This document shows, piece by piece, positions 51,761 through 63,111 of a stretch of 64,000 nucleotides of DNA (positions within the stretch are counted from its first letter, which is position 1; every line of letters starts with the position of its first letter). This DNA is from Meconema thalassinum (lineage: Eukaryota; Arthropoda; Insecta; Orthoptera; Tettigoniidae). Both the position numbers and the translations under genes were made by a program. The notes beneath the pieces were generated by a model that worked only from the letters and a program-made list of their open reading frames with translations, was not told where the DNA came from and did no database searches. The stretch is from the NCBI GenBank assembly GCA_946902985.2, contig OX336389.2:1289714792-1289778791 (forward strand), written 5' to 3'.

Positions 51761-54700
51761 TTTTACCACCATTGCAACAGAGTACTTGTGGGTCATTTCC
51801 TCATGTTAGTTTACAATCCTACAGTAGTTTAGGGCCTATTGCTGCAGTGTAGCTACACCTTCACAGATTAGTTGAGGGAGGTATACTGTTCCTTTCTAAG
51901 TTTTGCAACATTGAAATAAAATAGTGCTTCTTTCGGGTGCTTATTGCTTTAATATTTATCAGTAATAATTACCACACCTACTAAGTTTTAAGACAGTTTT
52001 TCTTATCATTTTATTTGATCGTGTCGACTTAGTCGTTACGCTGGGGTCTGGCGTTACGTAACGGTGACGGGATGAAATGCACCCAGATGCACTGAGGTGT
52101 GTGACGTCATAGTACTGCTTGGTGCATGTGTTCCCCGACAATCTCTACTTCGTTAGTGTTACGTGCAAAGCCCGTCCCAACGTTTTTAAAATGCTTCTCC
52201 TCTACATATTTGTACTCCCTACCATTTTAAGCGCCCGCCTAGATGGCTTGGTTTGGCTAATGAACTCGAGATGACAGCATCTGTCGGCACCTCAGGCCGG
52301 GGGTTGTGTCTTCTCCCGCTAGAGTGAGTCTTTGGTGTCTTCTGGCCTCATCTCATCAAGACATATTTAAAAAATATAGTTTTCTACGTCATTAAACAAC
52401 AGACTATATATACATCATGCCGCCAAAATAATTATATAATACGCACATTGTTAAATTGTGTGTCACTCTGTGATTGGACAATTTCGATTATCATTAATGC
52501 ACTGCGGCCTATAACTGTGATCTCCGCCATGTTGGCATCTTCACCGGCTGTCGTCTGGACTGTTTGAACTAAGTGGTCGTGAAAAAGTGTCTCCCCGTGA
52601 GGCTGGGGGCTTGCCCCTAGCCTCCACGAAATATGGATGTATTCTAAAAAAGGAAACGCCTGTGCTCCTAAGGCTATAATTTCGTCATTTTGCCTTGAAG
52701 ATGAAGTGTGGTCTATTTATTTTTACTGGCTACAAGGAGAAACTTCGTGGGTGATCGAAGCGCTGTGTGTGCTCACGTAGCCATTTTGAGGCAGTTCATG
52801 TCTTTTAAAATTATTTAAAATGTGTTAGTTTTTTGTTACTTTGTGTCTCCGCAGAGGAAGGATTTTAAGGTACGTTTTATTATATAATGTACATATATTG
52901 TTATAGGAGCTCGGTTATTGGCCTTATATGGATGTTTTAATACTATATTTTATTTTACATTCTAGGCCTAATATTTCTGTTTTGTTAATATTTCCTGATA
53001 TGTAAATCTTGTTGTTTTCTTTTGCACCTTCCGGAGACTCGTTTCAAGTTTATCGTACCTTGTAATTTATTATTTATTTAGTTTATTTTCTTTATGGGAA
53101 TTCTCATTGTGAGTAGTTGGTTCTTTTCTTTTGGTAATCTTGGGATTGGCCTATTGTTAATTTGCTTTACGATCCGTAGCATTCTAAATTACCTCGTTTT
53201 AATCGTGGTAAGGTGTAATTATTTCCTCCTTTTCTTTTCTCTCTGGTGACGTTTAATTTTAAAAGGTAATTGTTTGCCGTAATTCGGCTGGACATGCAGT
53301 CATCTGTTTGGTGGCCATGTTTGTTTTTTGTTTTGCCAGAGTGCATTGTGGTCTGGTGAGTGTAATTTTCTCTTGGCGTCGAGCGGGACACTCAAACGTG
53401 TTGTGGTCGAGGATTAGATTTGTTTTGTTAATCTTGTTGAGTTTCCTTGTGTTTTTTTTGTGAGTGGTCCTGAGTATACCACCGTCATGAAAGTTTTGGA
53501 TTTGTAAATTGATCCCATTTTATTAAAATTTTCTTTTTACGTTTCGTTTCCTCGTGGCGTTGATGCCTGCATGTCGAGTCAGTTTTGCGTACCTTAGTGG
53601 TTTATCAAGCCCTTTCTTATTTGGTGATTCCTGTCTGTTGGCTTTCTTTCTTTTGGGCTTTATTATATTTTTTTAAAATTAAATATTTTCGTTTGTGCTC
53701 AGCAAGCTAGCATGTAAAGCTTCCTCTTGTTTCAATAGGTAATTGACTTGTTTTGGCCTTAAGCCAATGTGCATCACCAGAGACTTTTTTTGTGGCAATA
53801 AGAGTTTTTATTCTTATGTTATTAAATTATATTTTCTTGCCCCTTTTTGGTGATTAAATGTTTGTTTAAAAATTTTAAACAACTGTTGTGGCATCATTTC
53901 GTCGGTGGCAGTTCTGTCGGTTATCGGAGTGTGTCTGTAGACGAGCCTGTGCGTTTTCCTCTTCTCCACCTTCCTTCGCCTATAGGTGTTCAGCTGTTGG
54001 GACATGTCTACTGGCGGTGGTTTTGCTGTTAGCGATGCGGACCTCTGAAAAAAGGTAAGTTGGCCCATCCATCCTGGCCACATGTAGATGTCATTTTGGT
54101 AGCAGACCGAGCTCGTGTATCGCTTCTGCAGCTTCCCCCCCCCCCCCCGTACCCGCAGGCTCATTTATGGACCCTTCTGATGCTGATAGGACGGTTGCTG
54201 ATGAGATGTGTCATGTCAATGCGCTTAATGCCATTTTATGCTAATCCTTGTCGTTTGTTTGGTTTCATGTTTGCCTCTAAAAATCCATGTGGTGATATGT
54301 GAAGTGACCTGTTCCAAGCAAGGTTTCTGTGCTGAATTATATCCTGTTTATGATGCAACACTCCCAATGAAAAAGAAGCTTGGTAAGTGACTGCATGTGT
54401 TCTTGGCATGGGAAATGTGGGTTTGTTGATTTTCTGATAGCATACATGCTGCGAGTGAAGGCATCGAGGAGCCCTGTCTGAAGCTGTTCGCCCTGTGATT
54501 TGTAGCAATTTGTTGTAATTTAGCTTCCTGTTCTGGAGCGAAGCAAGAGATGACATCTGCTGTTCTGAGCAACGTTGTGCATGGTTTTTATTTATCGAAA
54601 TTTCAGGTGTCGAGGCAGTGTCGGTGTTTAAGAAGACTGTTTTGTTCCTATATGTTTCTTTTGCATGAAATTCTGTTCTGATATGCTGTCCTCGTGATAT

Positions 54701-55192
54701 ATTTATTATGCAACTATCACGCCTACTGGTGTTAAGGAGAAGTGTAGTCCAATTAAAAGGGTAAAACTATGGAAATCTGCCCTCCCTATGTCCCTACTGT
54801 GGTGCCAAAAGGCACATTTAACGTGCATGTCTCTATTATTTGGCTAGAAATTCTTCCTAAACTTATTAAAGGTAAGTGCTTCTTTTGAGATGTTTTTATC
54901 GTAGTGTGCGATTTGTAATTTTGTGTTTATACACTTACTTTATGCTGCAATCGTTCTGGGATAAGTGTGTATGTTGTGCAAATTGTGTCTGGATGTAAGT
55001 GTTAACGTTAGATATTGATTTAGATTTGTAGGGTGGGGTAATTCAGGCGTTGTTTTGTTCGCAAAAGTAAGTATAAGTAGGAATAAAAGAGCGGTTCTGG
55101 CGCAGGGGCTAATGGGCAAGATGGCCGCCACGGCCCGAGACCGTGGATGACGTCACAGGGTGAGGTCGGCCGTGTAGTTGCTAAATGGAATA
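51761..55192. other. 3.4 kb with no recognised gene
   Basis: T-rich sequence with a poly-C run (54138-54149). Several GGTAAGT-like donors occur (about 54055 and 54870), but no coding exons with a known domain on either strand. The longest frame (53814-54164, minus) has no known domain. An untranslated or intronic host segment is possible but unsupported. Confidence 0.4.
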
Positions 55193-55255
55193 TTTATTAT
55201 TATTATTATTATTAGGTAATTGATTATGTGCAATCCTGACCAGATTTATATTGTC
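55193..55255. repeat. (ATT)n microsatellite and flank
   Basis: About eight ATT units (55193-55216) just before an S5 SINE. Confidence 0.7.
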
Positions 55256-55430
55256 AACCACTTGGTGTAGTGGCTAGCATTCTTAGCTGTTACTGCTAAG
55301 GCCCGGGTTCGATTCCTGGCTCTGCCAAGAAATTTAATTTCTGGTCTCACGAGTGGAACGGAGTACACTCAGTCTTGTAAGGCAAAAGTGAGAAAAGGCG
55401 GGATTTATTTCATAACTCTGCCATTCAGCC
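55256..55430 (+). mobile_element. SINE family S5 copy
   Basis: tRNA-like head (CTTGGTGTAGTGGCTAGCAT, B box GGGTTCGATTCCTGG) followed by CTCTGCCAAGAAATTTAATT, GTCTTGTAAGGCAAAAGTGA and GAAAAGGCGGG. It matches 6925-7067. Confidence 0.8.
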
Positions 55431-55690
55431 TAACCCAACTTCATTTAACCTCACCTAACCTAACCTAACTTCAAAGTAAGAGCAAATATGAAAGCAAATG
55501 TGAAAGCACGCTTAATAAACTAAGTTATAACCTAACCTAACTTCACCTAACCTAACCTAACCTAACCTTACTTAACCTAACCTAACCTAACTTAATATTG
55601 CGAGCAAAAAAAAGTAAGAACAAAAAGTGTAAGAAAAAAAGTAAGAGCAAATGTAAGAGCACAAATAATAAACTTAGTTCCTAACCTAAT
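55431..55690. repeat. Interstitial telomere-like CCTAA repeats
   Basis: Runs of CCTAA/CTTAA-type pentamers (CACCTAACCTAACCTAACTT at 55464, longer at 55546-55590), interrupted by AAGTAAGAGCAAATG-type spacers. TTAGG is the common insect telomere repeat. Isolated ACCTAAC motifs continue to 55940 and recur, inverted, at 63885-63905. Confidence 0.8.
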
Positions 55691-55890
55691 CTAACCCACA
55701 GAAACCTCATTTAAAGATTTTAGATTTTACATTTTAACATTCTACATTTTAACAGTTTAGATTTTGATTTTTTCATTTTACATTTTTTAGATTTTATATT
55801 TTATATTTTTTTGTATTTTAGATTTTACTTTTTTTTTAGATTTTACATTTTAAATTTAAGATTTTTTGATTTTAGATTTTCCGAAAAGAG
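55691..55890. repeat. TTTTAGATTTTACA low-complexity tract
   Basis: Repeated ATTTTA(C/G)ATTTTA motifs with strong T bias. The matching inverse lies at the right window edge (63930-64000). Confidence 0.8.
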
Positions 55891-56049
55891 TAAACTACAA
55901 GGTCACATACCTAACCTCACCAAACCTAACTTTACCAAACCTAACTTAAGCAAATCCAAAGGCTAATGCACATACACAAAGTATATAAGAGCACATGCCA
56001 CTAGCCTTATGCTAGTCTTATAGGCTACTGTACAACATGATCACTACCC

Positions 56050-56410
56050 CAACCGGGTATTTTTTTTTCATTTTGTTGTTTACACATTTGTCAATTTTCC
56101 AATTTCCCACATTCTGTTTTTTTAAATATCAGTTTTAAGTTTTTCCAATTTCATAATATGGAAACATGGATTTTGCATTTTGTTGTTTACACATTTATCA
56201 ATTTCACAATTTCCCATTTACAGTTTTTAAAATGTCAGTTTAAAGTTCTTCAATTTCATGTTATAGAAACATGGATTTTCCAATTTGTTGTTTACACATT
56301 TGTCAATTTACCAAATTCCCATTTACAGTTTTTAAAATTTCTGTTTATTGTTTTTTCTATTTTGTCAATATGGAAACATGGATTTTACAATTTGTGTTTT
56401 ACATGTTTTG
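56050..56410. repeat. Tandem array, about 3 units of 116 bp (left arm)
   Basis: Each unit has ATTTTGTTGTTTACACATTT, CAATTTCCCA and AATATGGAAACATGGATTTT-like blocks. Mirrored at 63420-63765. Confidence 0.85.
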
Positions 56411-56710
56411 CATTAGGAGTGGAGAGAGGTGGGTAGTAATTAAAAATGTACAAGCAGTGTACATACAATATTTTTTATTTTAAATACATGTACACTATTT
56501 ACACATAATACATTTTTATATTCTTTTTTGTTATAAATTGTACAGTTGTTTTTATTTTGTTTTCTATTTTTATTTATTTTTGAGTATGAATATAATTTTT
56601 CTTTTTGTGTTTTTTATTTTTGTAGTGCTATTGTTTTATTTCCTAAATTGTTTTGTTTTATGTATTTGCTAGATGCATGCAGAGGATTTTGATATTCAAA
56701 ACTTAACTCT

Positions 56711-57646
56711 TTAAGCATGGTCAATGATTGAGTAATGACCATAGGCATGTGTACCTATACCATTAGCATCAATTACTCTTTCATCATCACCAGGACACAA
56801 AGCAATTTTGTTTAGTCTTATAGATGATATGTCATGTTGTTTAGAAGCGATAATGTTCATTGGTATTCTTTTTACATTGTTTTTCATGACACAATCCTTA
56901 TAATCTTGAAAGCTTATACAATTTTTGACAACACCTCTGTTAATACCTTTAATCTTTTTGATTTCTTTACCATTTATGTCTAAAGCGTACATTTTAGCTC
57001 TAAGTCCAACAAATGCTTTTATAATTTGTCCACAAGCCTCGTCTTTAAATTTCCCCAACGTTTTCTTGTTTGATGTAGAGTAACATATGTGATTAGTAGG
57101 ATAATCTGATGTGTCCAGGTGTTCTAGGAAATCCAACTTGTCTTGATATACATCTGGGGTGTTAACCAAATAAATGAACGAGTCGGTATCCATATACATG
57201 AGTTTAAGATTGTTCATTCCAAAATAGGGTAGCAGGACATCATAGTGGTGGGAATACATTAGAGTTTTTGAAATATCCAGTATACACATTCCAATATATA
57301 TAGGCTTATTGAATACAATGTTACTTTTAGCCATGTGGTAAGCAGCTAGGTTAGGACCATAAATTGTTCTGTCAATAAATGTCGGCTTTGCTATTAGCTT
57401 TTCTGCCTTTTTGCTGTCAGTCACAAGACGTATGTCTATTCTTTTACGGATATTTTACATTGTTTTCCCAAAAATGGCATTGTTGAATAATTTGTACAGA
57501 TTTTTCTCAAAATCATTTTTGGCTTGTTTTCGAAGGTTGTTATTAAAATCAACGTTTGCCTTTAACCAAGGTCTTTGTTTAAACTTTAACACACGATGAA
57601 TTTTAATCAATTTTATTCCATGATCTAAAGCCTGTTTTAATGCCAT
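56711..57646 (-). pseudogene. polB: PolB C-terminal fragment in the left arm
   Basis: About 311 codons matching the last quarter of the E2 PolB gene, including motif B (G-K-T-M at 57458-57469), a TAA (57455-57457) and motif C (Y-M-D-T-D-S). The TAA lies at exactly the same codon as in the full copy. Only a few amino acids differ between the copies (for example D/V and F/Y in a Y-x-V-L-L-P-Y-x-G block). The fragment begins at an M-A-L-K-Q-A Met internal to the family, where homology ends. It has no promoter of its own that I can see. Confidence 0.93.
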
Positions 57647-57649
57647 TTT

Positions 57650-58310
57650 TTGCAGAAATCCTAATTTTGGAAATACTGCCCATTTTTAAAATTTTATTTT
57701 TTGACCTGGAGACCTGAGACTTGGTATGGGTATAGAGGGGGTAAAGATCATTGATTTACGTCAGACAAACGTTTTTGTAAAATTTCTAATTTTGGAAATA
57801 TAGCCTATTATCAAAATTTTATTTTTGTTGTTCTGGAGACCTGAGACTTGGTTTACAGGTAGTGAGTGTAAAGACCACTGATTTACGTTAGACAAACGTT
57901 TTTGTAAAATTCCTAATTTTGGAAATATAAGCCCATTTTCAAATTTTTATGTTTGTTGTCCTAGAGACCTGGGACTTGGTACGACGGTAGAGGGGACAAA
58001 GGCCATTCGTTTATGTCTAACAAACGTTTTTGTAACCTTTTTAATTTTGGAAATATAACCCATTTCGGTTAATATGTTTTGGAAAATTTGAAAAATACAC
58101 TATTTTTGGACTGAGAGTGGTATAGAGGTAGGTGTTGGAGTTAACATATGTCTTTTCAGGATTTTTAGATTAATGACATAGCCTACTTTCCAAATATTTT
58201 TTGAAAAATTTGAAAAATACACTAATTTTTTGACTATGCATGGGATAGAGGTAAGTGTAAGAGTTGAGAGTCATTGATAAACCTTAGAGTACTTATTTTT
58301 TGGAATTTTG
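57650..58310. repeat. E2 array of five to six degenerate 115-bp direct repeats
   Basis: Units begin near 57701, 57828 and 57955 with GGAGACCTGAGACTTGG, continue with AGAGGGGGTAAAG, GATTTACGTCAGACAAACGT and TTTTTGTAAAATTTCTAATT, and end in TTTTGGAAATATA. Two more diverged units reach 58310. A related single unit is present in both TIRs of E1 (36745-36860 and 51343-51445). Confidence 0.85.
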
Positions 58311-58435
58311 TGTGTTGTTGTTGTTGCTGCTTACAAACATGGCTGTAAGCATTTTGCAGCCATAAAAAAGGACTGACATACTTTCCAAGACCAAATAATG
58401 AGCCCCCACAAGCAAGAGCAAATATGAAAGAGCTA

Positions 58436-58720
58436 ATACAAAAGCCAACAAAAGCCAACAAAAGCCAACAAAGGCCAACAAAAAAGCCAACAAAAAACTG
58501 ACCAAAAAAGCCAACAAAAAACTGACCAAAAAGCCATGTAGCATGTTGGTAGTTGAGTGAGTTGTCATATTGACCGATAGATAGCAGGCTGGTAGTTGAG
58601 GAGTATTGCTATCGACCGCTAGATAGCATGATGGTCGTTCAGTGAGCAGGTGTTGAAATGGAGCGCTAGGTAGCATGTTGGTCGTTCAAATAGTTCTCAT
58701 AGTCACCGCTAGATAGCGGC
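58436..58720. repeat. Short tandem arrays (AAAGCCAAC units, then about 45-bp units)
   Basis: 58436-58535 repeats AAAGCCAACA and AACTGACC. 58540-58720 holds about four units with TAGCATG(T/A)TGGT(A/C)GTT and GACCG(C/A)TAGATAG. A minus-strand frame across them is a by-product of the repeats. Confidence 0.8.
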
Positions 58721-58899
58721 AACATACTTTGCGTGTTGCATTTGACTATTTGGTAAAGTTTTACCGAGTGAAAACGTGCTCGTATATGCTGTGTATTTAA
58801 ATTTATTATACAATTAACCACTAAGTGTTTAGAACTAACATGTATGGCCTTGTGTAGGGAATATAGAGGGCCTTTAGCAAAAAAAAGACTGTCTAACAC

Positions 58900-59465
58900 A
58901 TGAGTGTACAGCCTTTTGATATGCAGTAAGTACCTGATAACCTTGAGTATGGTGTAAGAATATGTTCAGTTGACTACTACCTGTCGCAGTGTTTACATTG
59001 TGAAAGACCGTTGAAACAACCAGTCTTTAGCTTTGTCATATGCAGTGAGCAGCTGTTACCCTTAACCAGGGGTACATTAGAGGACCCTTATCAAGAATAT
59101 CATCAGTTGACTACCACCATTCACAGTGACCACATCGTGAAAGATTGTCAAAACAATTATTGTACAGCCTTGTACTACACAGTAAGTAGCTGTTGGTCTT
59201 GACTATTGTATATTAGAGAACCCTTAGCAAGTATATAATCAGTTGACTACTACTTGTTACAGTGTTCACATCGTGAAAGACCGTCTCACTGTCCAGTCTA
59301 CAGCCTTGTCATACGCTGTAAAGAGCTGTTGGTCTAGACTTTAGAGGACCCTTAACAAGAATATCACCAGTTGACTACTACCTCTCACGGTGTTCACATC
59401 GTGAAAGACCGTCTCACCGACCAACCTCTAGCCCTATGATACGCAGTAAGCAGCTGTTTGCAGAA
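58900..59465. repeat. Four direct repeats of about 140 bp ahead of PolB
   Basis: Units start near 58905, 59027, 59165 and 59305. Shared blocks are ATATGCAGT(A/G)AG.A(C/G)CTG, TTAGAGGACCCTTA, ATCAGTTGACTACTACC, CACATCGTGAAAGACCGT and CAGCCTTGTCATA. The last unit ends 14 bp before the PolB ATG. Confidence 0.88.
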
Positions 59466-59478
59466 ATCAACATTCATA

Positions 59479-62400
59479 ATGGAAAAAGCCATTCCCAGAT
59501 ATATGTGTAAAGAGTGTGGAAAGACTTTTCTTTGAGACTATCATAGGAAGCGACATGAAGTATCGTGTGGTGAATTTCATGAGTGTAAAACGTGTGGCAA
59601 TAAATTCAACAATGCATACAATGGACGTCGTCATGAAGAATGTTGTAATGTTGTGTTGGCAGCTAAAAGACAAAAATCTGAGCCTACAAAACATTACCTA
59701 CTGTCATTGGTCCCTGACAAAAATGGACTTATTGAATATGAGACATCTTTTCAAGGTCGACTTAAAACCTATTTCATTCGTTGCGATACGTGCAAGGATT
59801 TAAATTCATACCTTAAAGATTCCAAACAGCAAATAATACAAGCTATGCAGAAAGAACTAGCAATGCACAAGTCGATAAAAGTTAATCTTGTGGCTGAATG
59901 TGGATTCATTCATACATCTACCAATGAAATTACAGATCGTGCTTTTAAAACACGAAATCAGGCCCTATTTTTGGAAACAGACTTGAGTAGTTCCTTGGAA
60001 ACACAATTTACAAAGTTAACTACGGAAATGGAAGAATCTGAGCTAAAAGGCAGTAATTGGGCTTTGTTAGCAGTGGAAGGAGTACGATTGAAAATAAATA
60101 AGTACAATCCCTTGCGTGGCAGCACATATATTCCATTACCAGCAGCTATAAAAGCAAGAAAAGCCTGCATTAATCCTGAAAATTTGAATGATGAAAAGTG
60201 TTTTATGTATGCCATTTTAGCAAAACTGTTTAAAAAGGATGCTCAACGCATTAGTAAATACAAGGACCTGGAAAACAAGTATGATTTTTCTGTAATATCA
60301 TTTCCTACATTACTAACTGACATTCCCAAATTTGAAAAAGCCAACGATATATCCATTAATGTATTTGGATTGGAACAAGACAACAAATTGTTCCCTATGA
60401 AGGTTGTGGATCAAGAGCTGCAGGACCATCGCGACCTCCTTCTGCTAAGTTCATCATCCGGCCAGAACCACTACGTCTTTATCAAAGATTTTGATAAACT
60501 AGTAAGACATCAGATTACCCGCTATGAACATAAAATATATACGTGTAAACGGTGTTTTACACACTTTGATAATCGATATGGACAACAAGGAATGGAAAAA
60601 TTGAAAGAACATAGAGCTTTGTGTGTCCAGCATGACATTGCTAGGGTTGAAATGCCTATTAAGAACCCCATTGTCAAATTCTTAAATGTTGAAAAAATGC
60701 TGAGAATACCTTACGTTATCTATGCAGATTTTGAAAGTATACTCTTACCCTATCAAATATGTCTAACTAATCCTGAGGCAAGTTATACAGTGCCATACCA
60801 GAGTCATGTTCCTATGAGCTTTGGTATATACGTTAAACCCTCACCTGCTGTGGAACACATAAAGACAAATCTTTCAAGTCAACCTGTTATTTATCGTGGG
60901 CCTGACGCTGCAGAAAAGTTTATGGATTGTTTGATCTCAATAGCTAATGAAATCGATCGCCTTTACAGCTTAAATGTTCCAAAGGCCTTAACTCAGGATC
61001 AAGAAGCAGAGTTCCAATGTTCTGAAACCTGTTATTTGTGTCAAAAGCCATTTACCCAACAGGACTGGAAAGTCCGAGACCACTGCCATATTACAGGGGA
61101 ATACCGTGGAAGTGCTCACAATAACTGTAATTTGAGGTGTAAAACACGTAACCCCGTTCCTGTGTTTCTACATAATATGAGTGGCTACGACGCAAATTTC
61201 ATTGTAAAGCAATTGGGATGTACTACTGAGAGAGTGGATGTTATCGCTAACTCTAAAGAAAAGTACATTTCCTTCACCAAATATGTGGGAAATGTTAAGC
61301 TTAGATTTGTGGATACGTTTCGGTTAATGCCAAGTAGTTTGGAACACTTAGTTTCCAACTTAACATCATACCCTGAAACAGACAAGAACTTTGGAAAAGA
61401 AAATGCAATGCTCATGACTCGCAAAGCGGTATTTTGTTATGACTACATTGACTCATGGGAAAAGTTAAGTGAAACGTGTTTACCTCCAAAAGAGGCATTC
61501 TTTAACAAATTAAGTCAAGAAAATGTTAGTCAAGGAGACTATGAACATGCCAAAAATGTCTGGAAACAGTTCAACATTAAAACTCTAGGGGAATATAGTG
61601 ACCTCTACCTAACTTCAGATGTACTCCTTCTTGCAGACAGCTTTGAAACGTTTAGAAACAAAACACTAGAAACACACCGAGTGGATGCTGCACACTTTTT
61701 TACTTCGCCTGGTTTAAGTTTCGAGGCAATGCTCCTTTACACAGGCATTGAACTGGAATTGCTACAGGATTACGATCAGATTCTTTTAATCGAGTCTGGA
61801 ATACGTGGAGGCATATGCCAAGTGTCTCATCGGTATGCTGAAGCTAACAATAAATATATGGAAACCTATGATTCTGAGAAACCATCGCAGTTTATTACCT
61901 ATGATGATGCCAACAACCAATACGGGTGGGCTATGTGCCACTCCCTTCCTTATGGTGGATTTCAGTGGGTTTCTCCAGATACTGTTGATCTAGAAAAACT
62001 AAAGAAAGACGATCCTGTGGGATACATTCTAGACGTTGATGTTGATTACCCATCTGACCTTCATGATCTACACAACGATTTACCTTTCCTAACAGAGTGT
62101 ACACAACCTAAGGATTCGTCTCTGAAAAAACTAATTCCTCATCTTGGAAATCGAAGGCGATATGTTGTTCACTACATGGCATTAAAACAGGCTTTAGAGC
62201 ATGGAATAAAATTGATAAAAATTCATCGTGTGTTAAAGTTTAAGCAAAGACCTTGGTTAAAGGCCTACGTTGATTTTAATAACAACCTTAGAAAACAAGC
62301 CAAAAATGATTTTGAGAAAAATCTGTACAAATTATTCAACAATGTCATTTTTGGAAAAACAATGTAAAATATCCGTAAAAGAATAGACATACGTCTTGTG

Positions 62401-63111
62401 ACTGACAGCAAAAAGGCAGAAAAGCTAATAGCAAAGCCGACATTTATTGACAGAACAATTTATGGTCCTAACCTAGCTGCTTACCACATGGCTAAAAGTA
62501 ACATTGTATTCAATAAGCCTATATATATTGGAATGTGTATACTGGATATTTCAAAAACTCTCATGTATTCCCACCACTATGTTGTCCTGCTACCCTATTA
62601 TGGAATGAACAATCTTAAACTCATGTATATGGATACCGACTCGTTCATTTATTTGGTTAACACCCAAGATGTATATCAAGACAAGTTGGATTTCCTAGAA
62701 CACCTGGACACATCAGATTATCCTACTAATCACATATGTTACTCTACATCAAACAAGAAAACGTTGGGGAAATTTAAAGACGAGGCTTGTGGACAAATTA
62801 TAAAAGCATTTGTTGGACTTAGAGCTAAAATGTACGCTTTAGACATAAATGGTAAAGAAATCAAAAAGATTAAAGGTATTAACAGAGGTGTTGTCAAAAA
62901 TTGTATAAGCTTTCAAGATTATAAGGATTGTGTCATGAAAAACAATGTAAAAAGAATACCCATGAACATTATCGCTCCTAATCAACATGACATATCATCT
63001 ATAAGACTAAACAAAATTGCTTTGTGTCCTGGTGATGATAAAAGAGTAATTGATGCTAATGGTATAGGTACACATGCCTATGGTCATTACTCAATCATTG
63101 ACCATGCTTAA
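59479..63111 (+). pseudogene. polB: E2 protein-primed DNA polymerase B with N-terminal zinc fingers, two nonsense codons
   Basis: From ATG 59479 one frame of 1210 codons runs to TAA 63109-63111, broken only by TGA at codon 19 (59533-59535) and TAA at codon 963 (62365-62367). The N terminus has two C2H2-type fingers (C-K-E-C-G-K-T-F and C-K-T-C-G-N-K-F-N). Exo I is Y-A-D-F-E-S (415-420). A C-Y-L-C-Q-K-P finger with V-R-D-H-C-H follows near 515-535. Motif A is Y-D-D-A-N-N-Q-Y-G (808-816), motif B is N-N-V-I-F-G-K-T-M (954-962), and motif C is Y-M-D-T-D-S (Asp-1052, Asp-1054). The catalytic residues are kept, but the second stop separates motif B from C. It is only distantly similar to the E1 polymerase. 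The long open frames that begin with GTG at 59653 and 62398 are pieces of this gene. Confidence 0.93.

Larger units (their letters stand above)
55815..57646 (-). repeat. Element E2, left inverted arm (at least 1.83 kb)
   Basis: Inverse of 62175-64000, about 97-98% identical where compared. It runs from the AT-rich tract through ACC(T/A)AAC repeats, a 3-unit tandem array, and the PolB 3' end, stopping abruptly at 57646. Its outer limit is unknown because the right arm leaves the window. Confidence 0.93.

Noticed and set aside
36363..51766. 6-bp target duplication for Polinton E1
   Set aside because: The flanks GTTATA and TTTTAC do not match, and shifting the boundary by one or two bases does not give a convincing pair.
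54060..54302. Open frames around the poly-C run as a host gene
   Set aside because: No domain, no exon structure that can be followed, and composition like the surrounding non-coding DNA.
58293..58676. Hydrophobic 127-codon minus-strand frame resembling a membrane protein
   Set aside because: Its Leu/Ala/Phe repeats are translations of the AAAGCCAAC array and adjacent tandem units.
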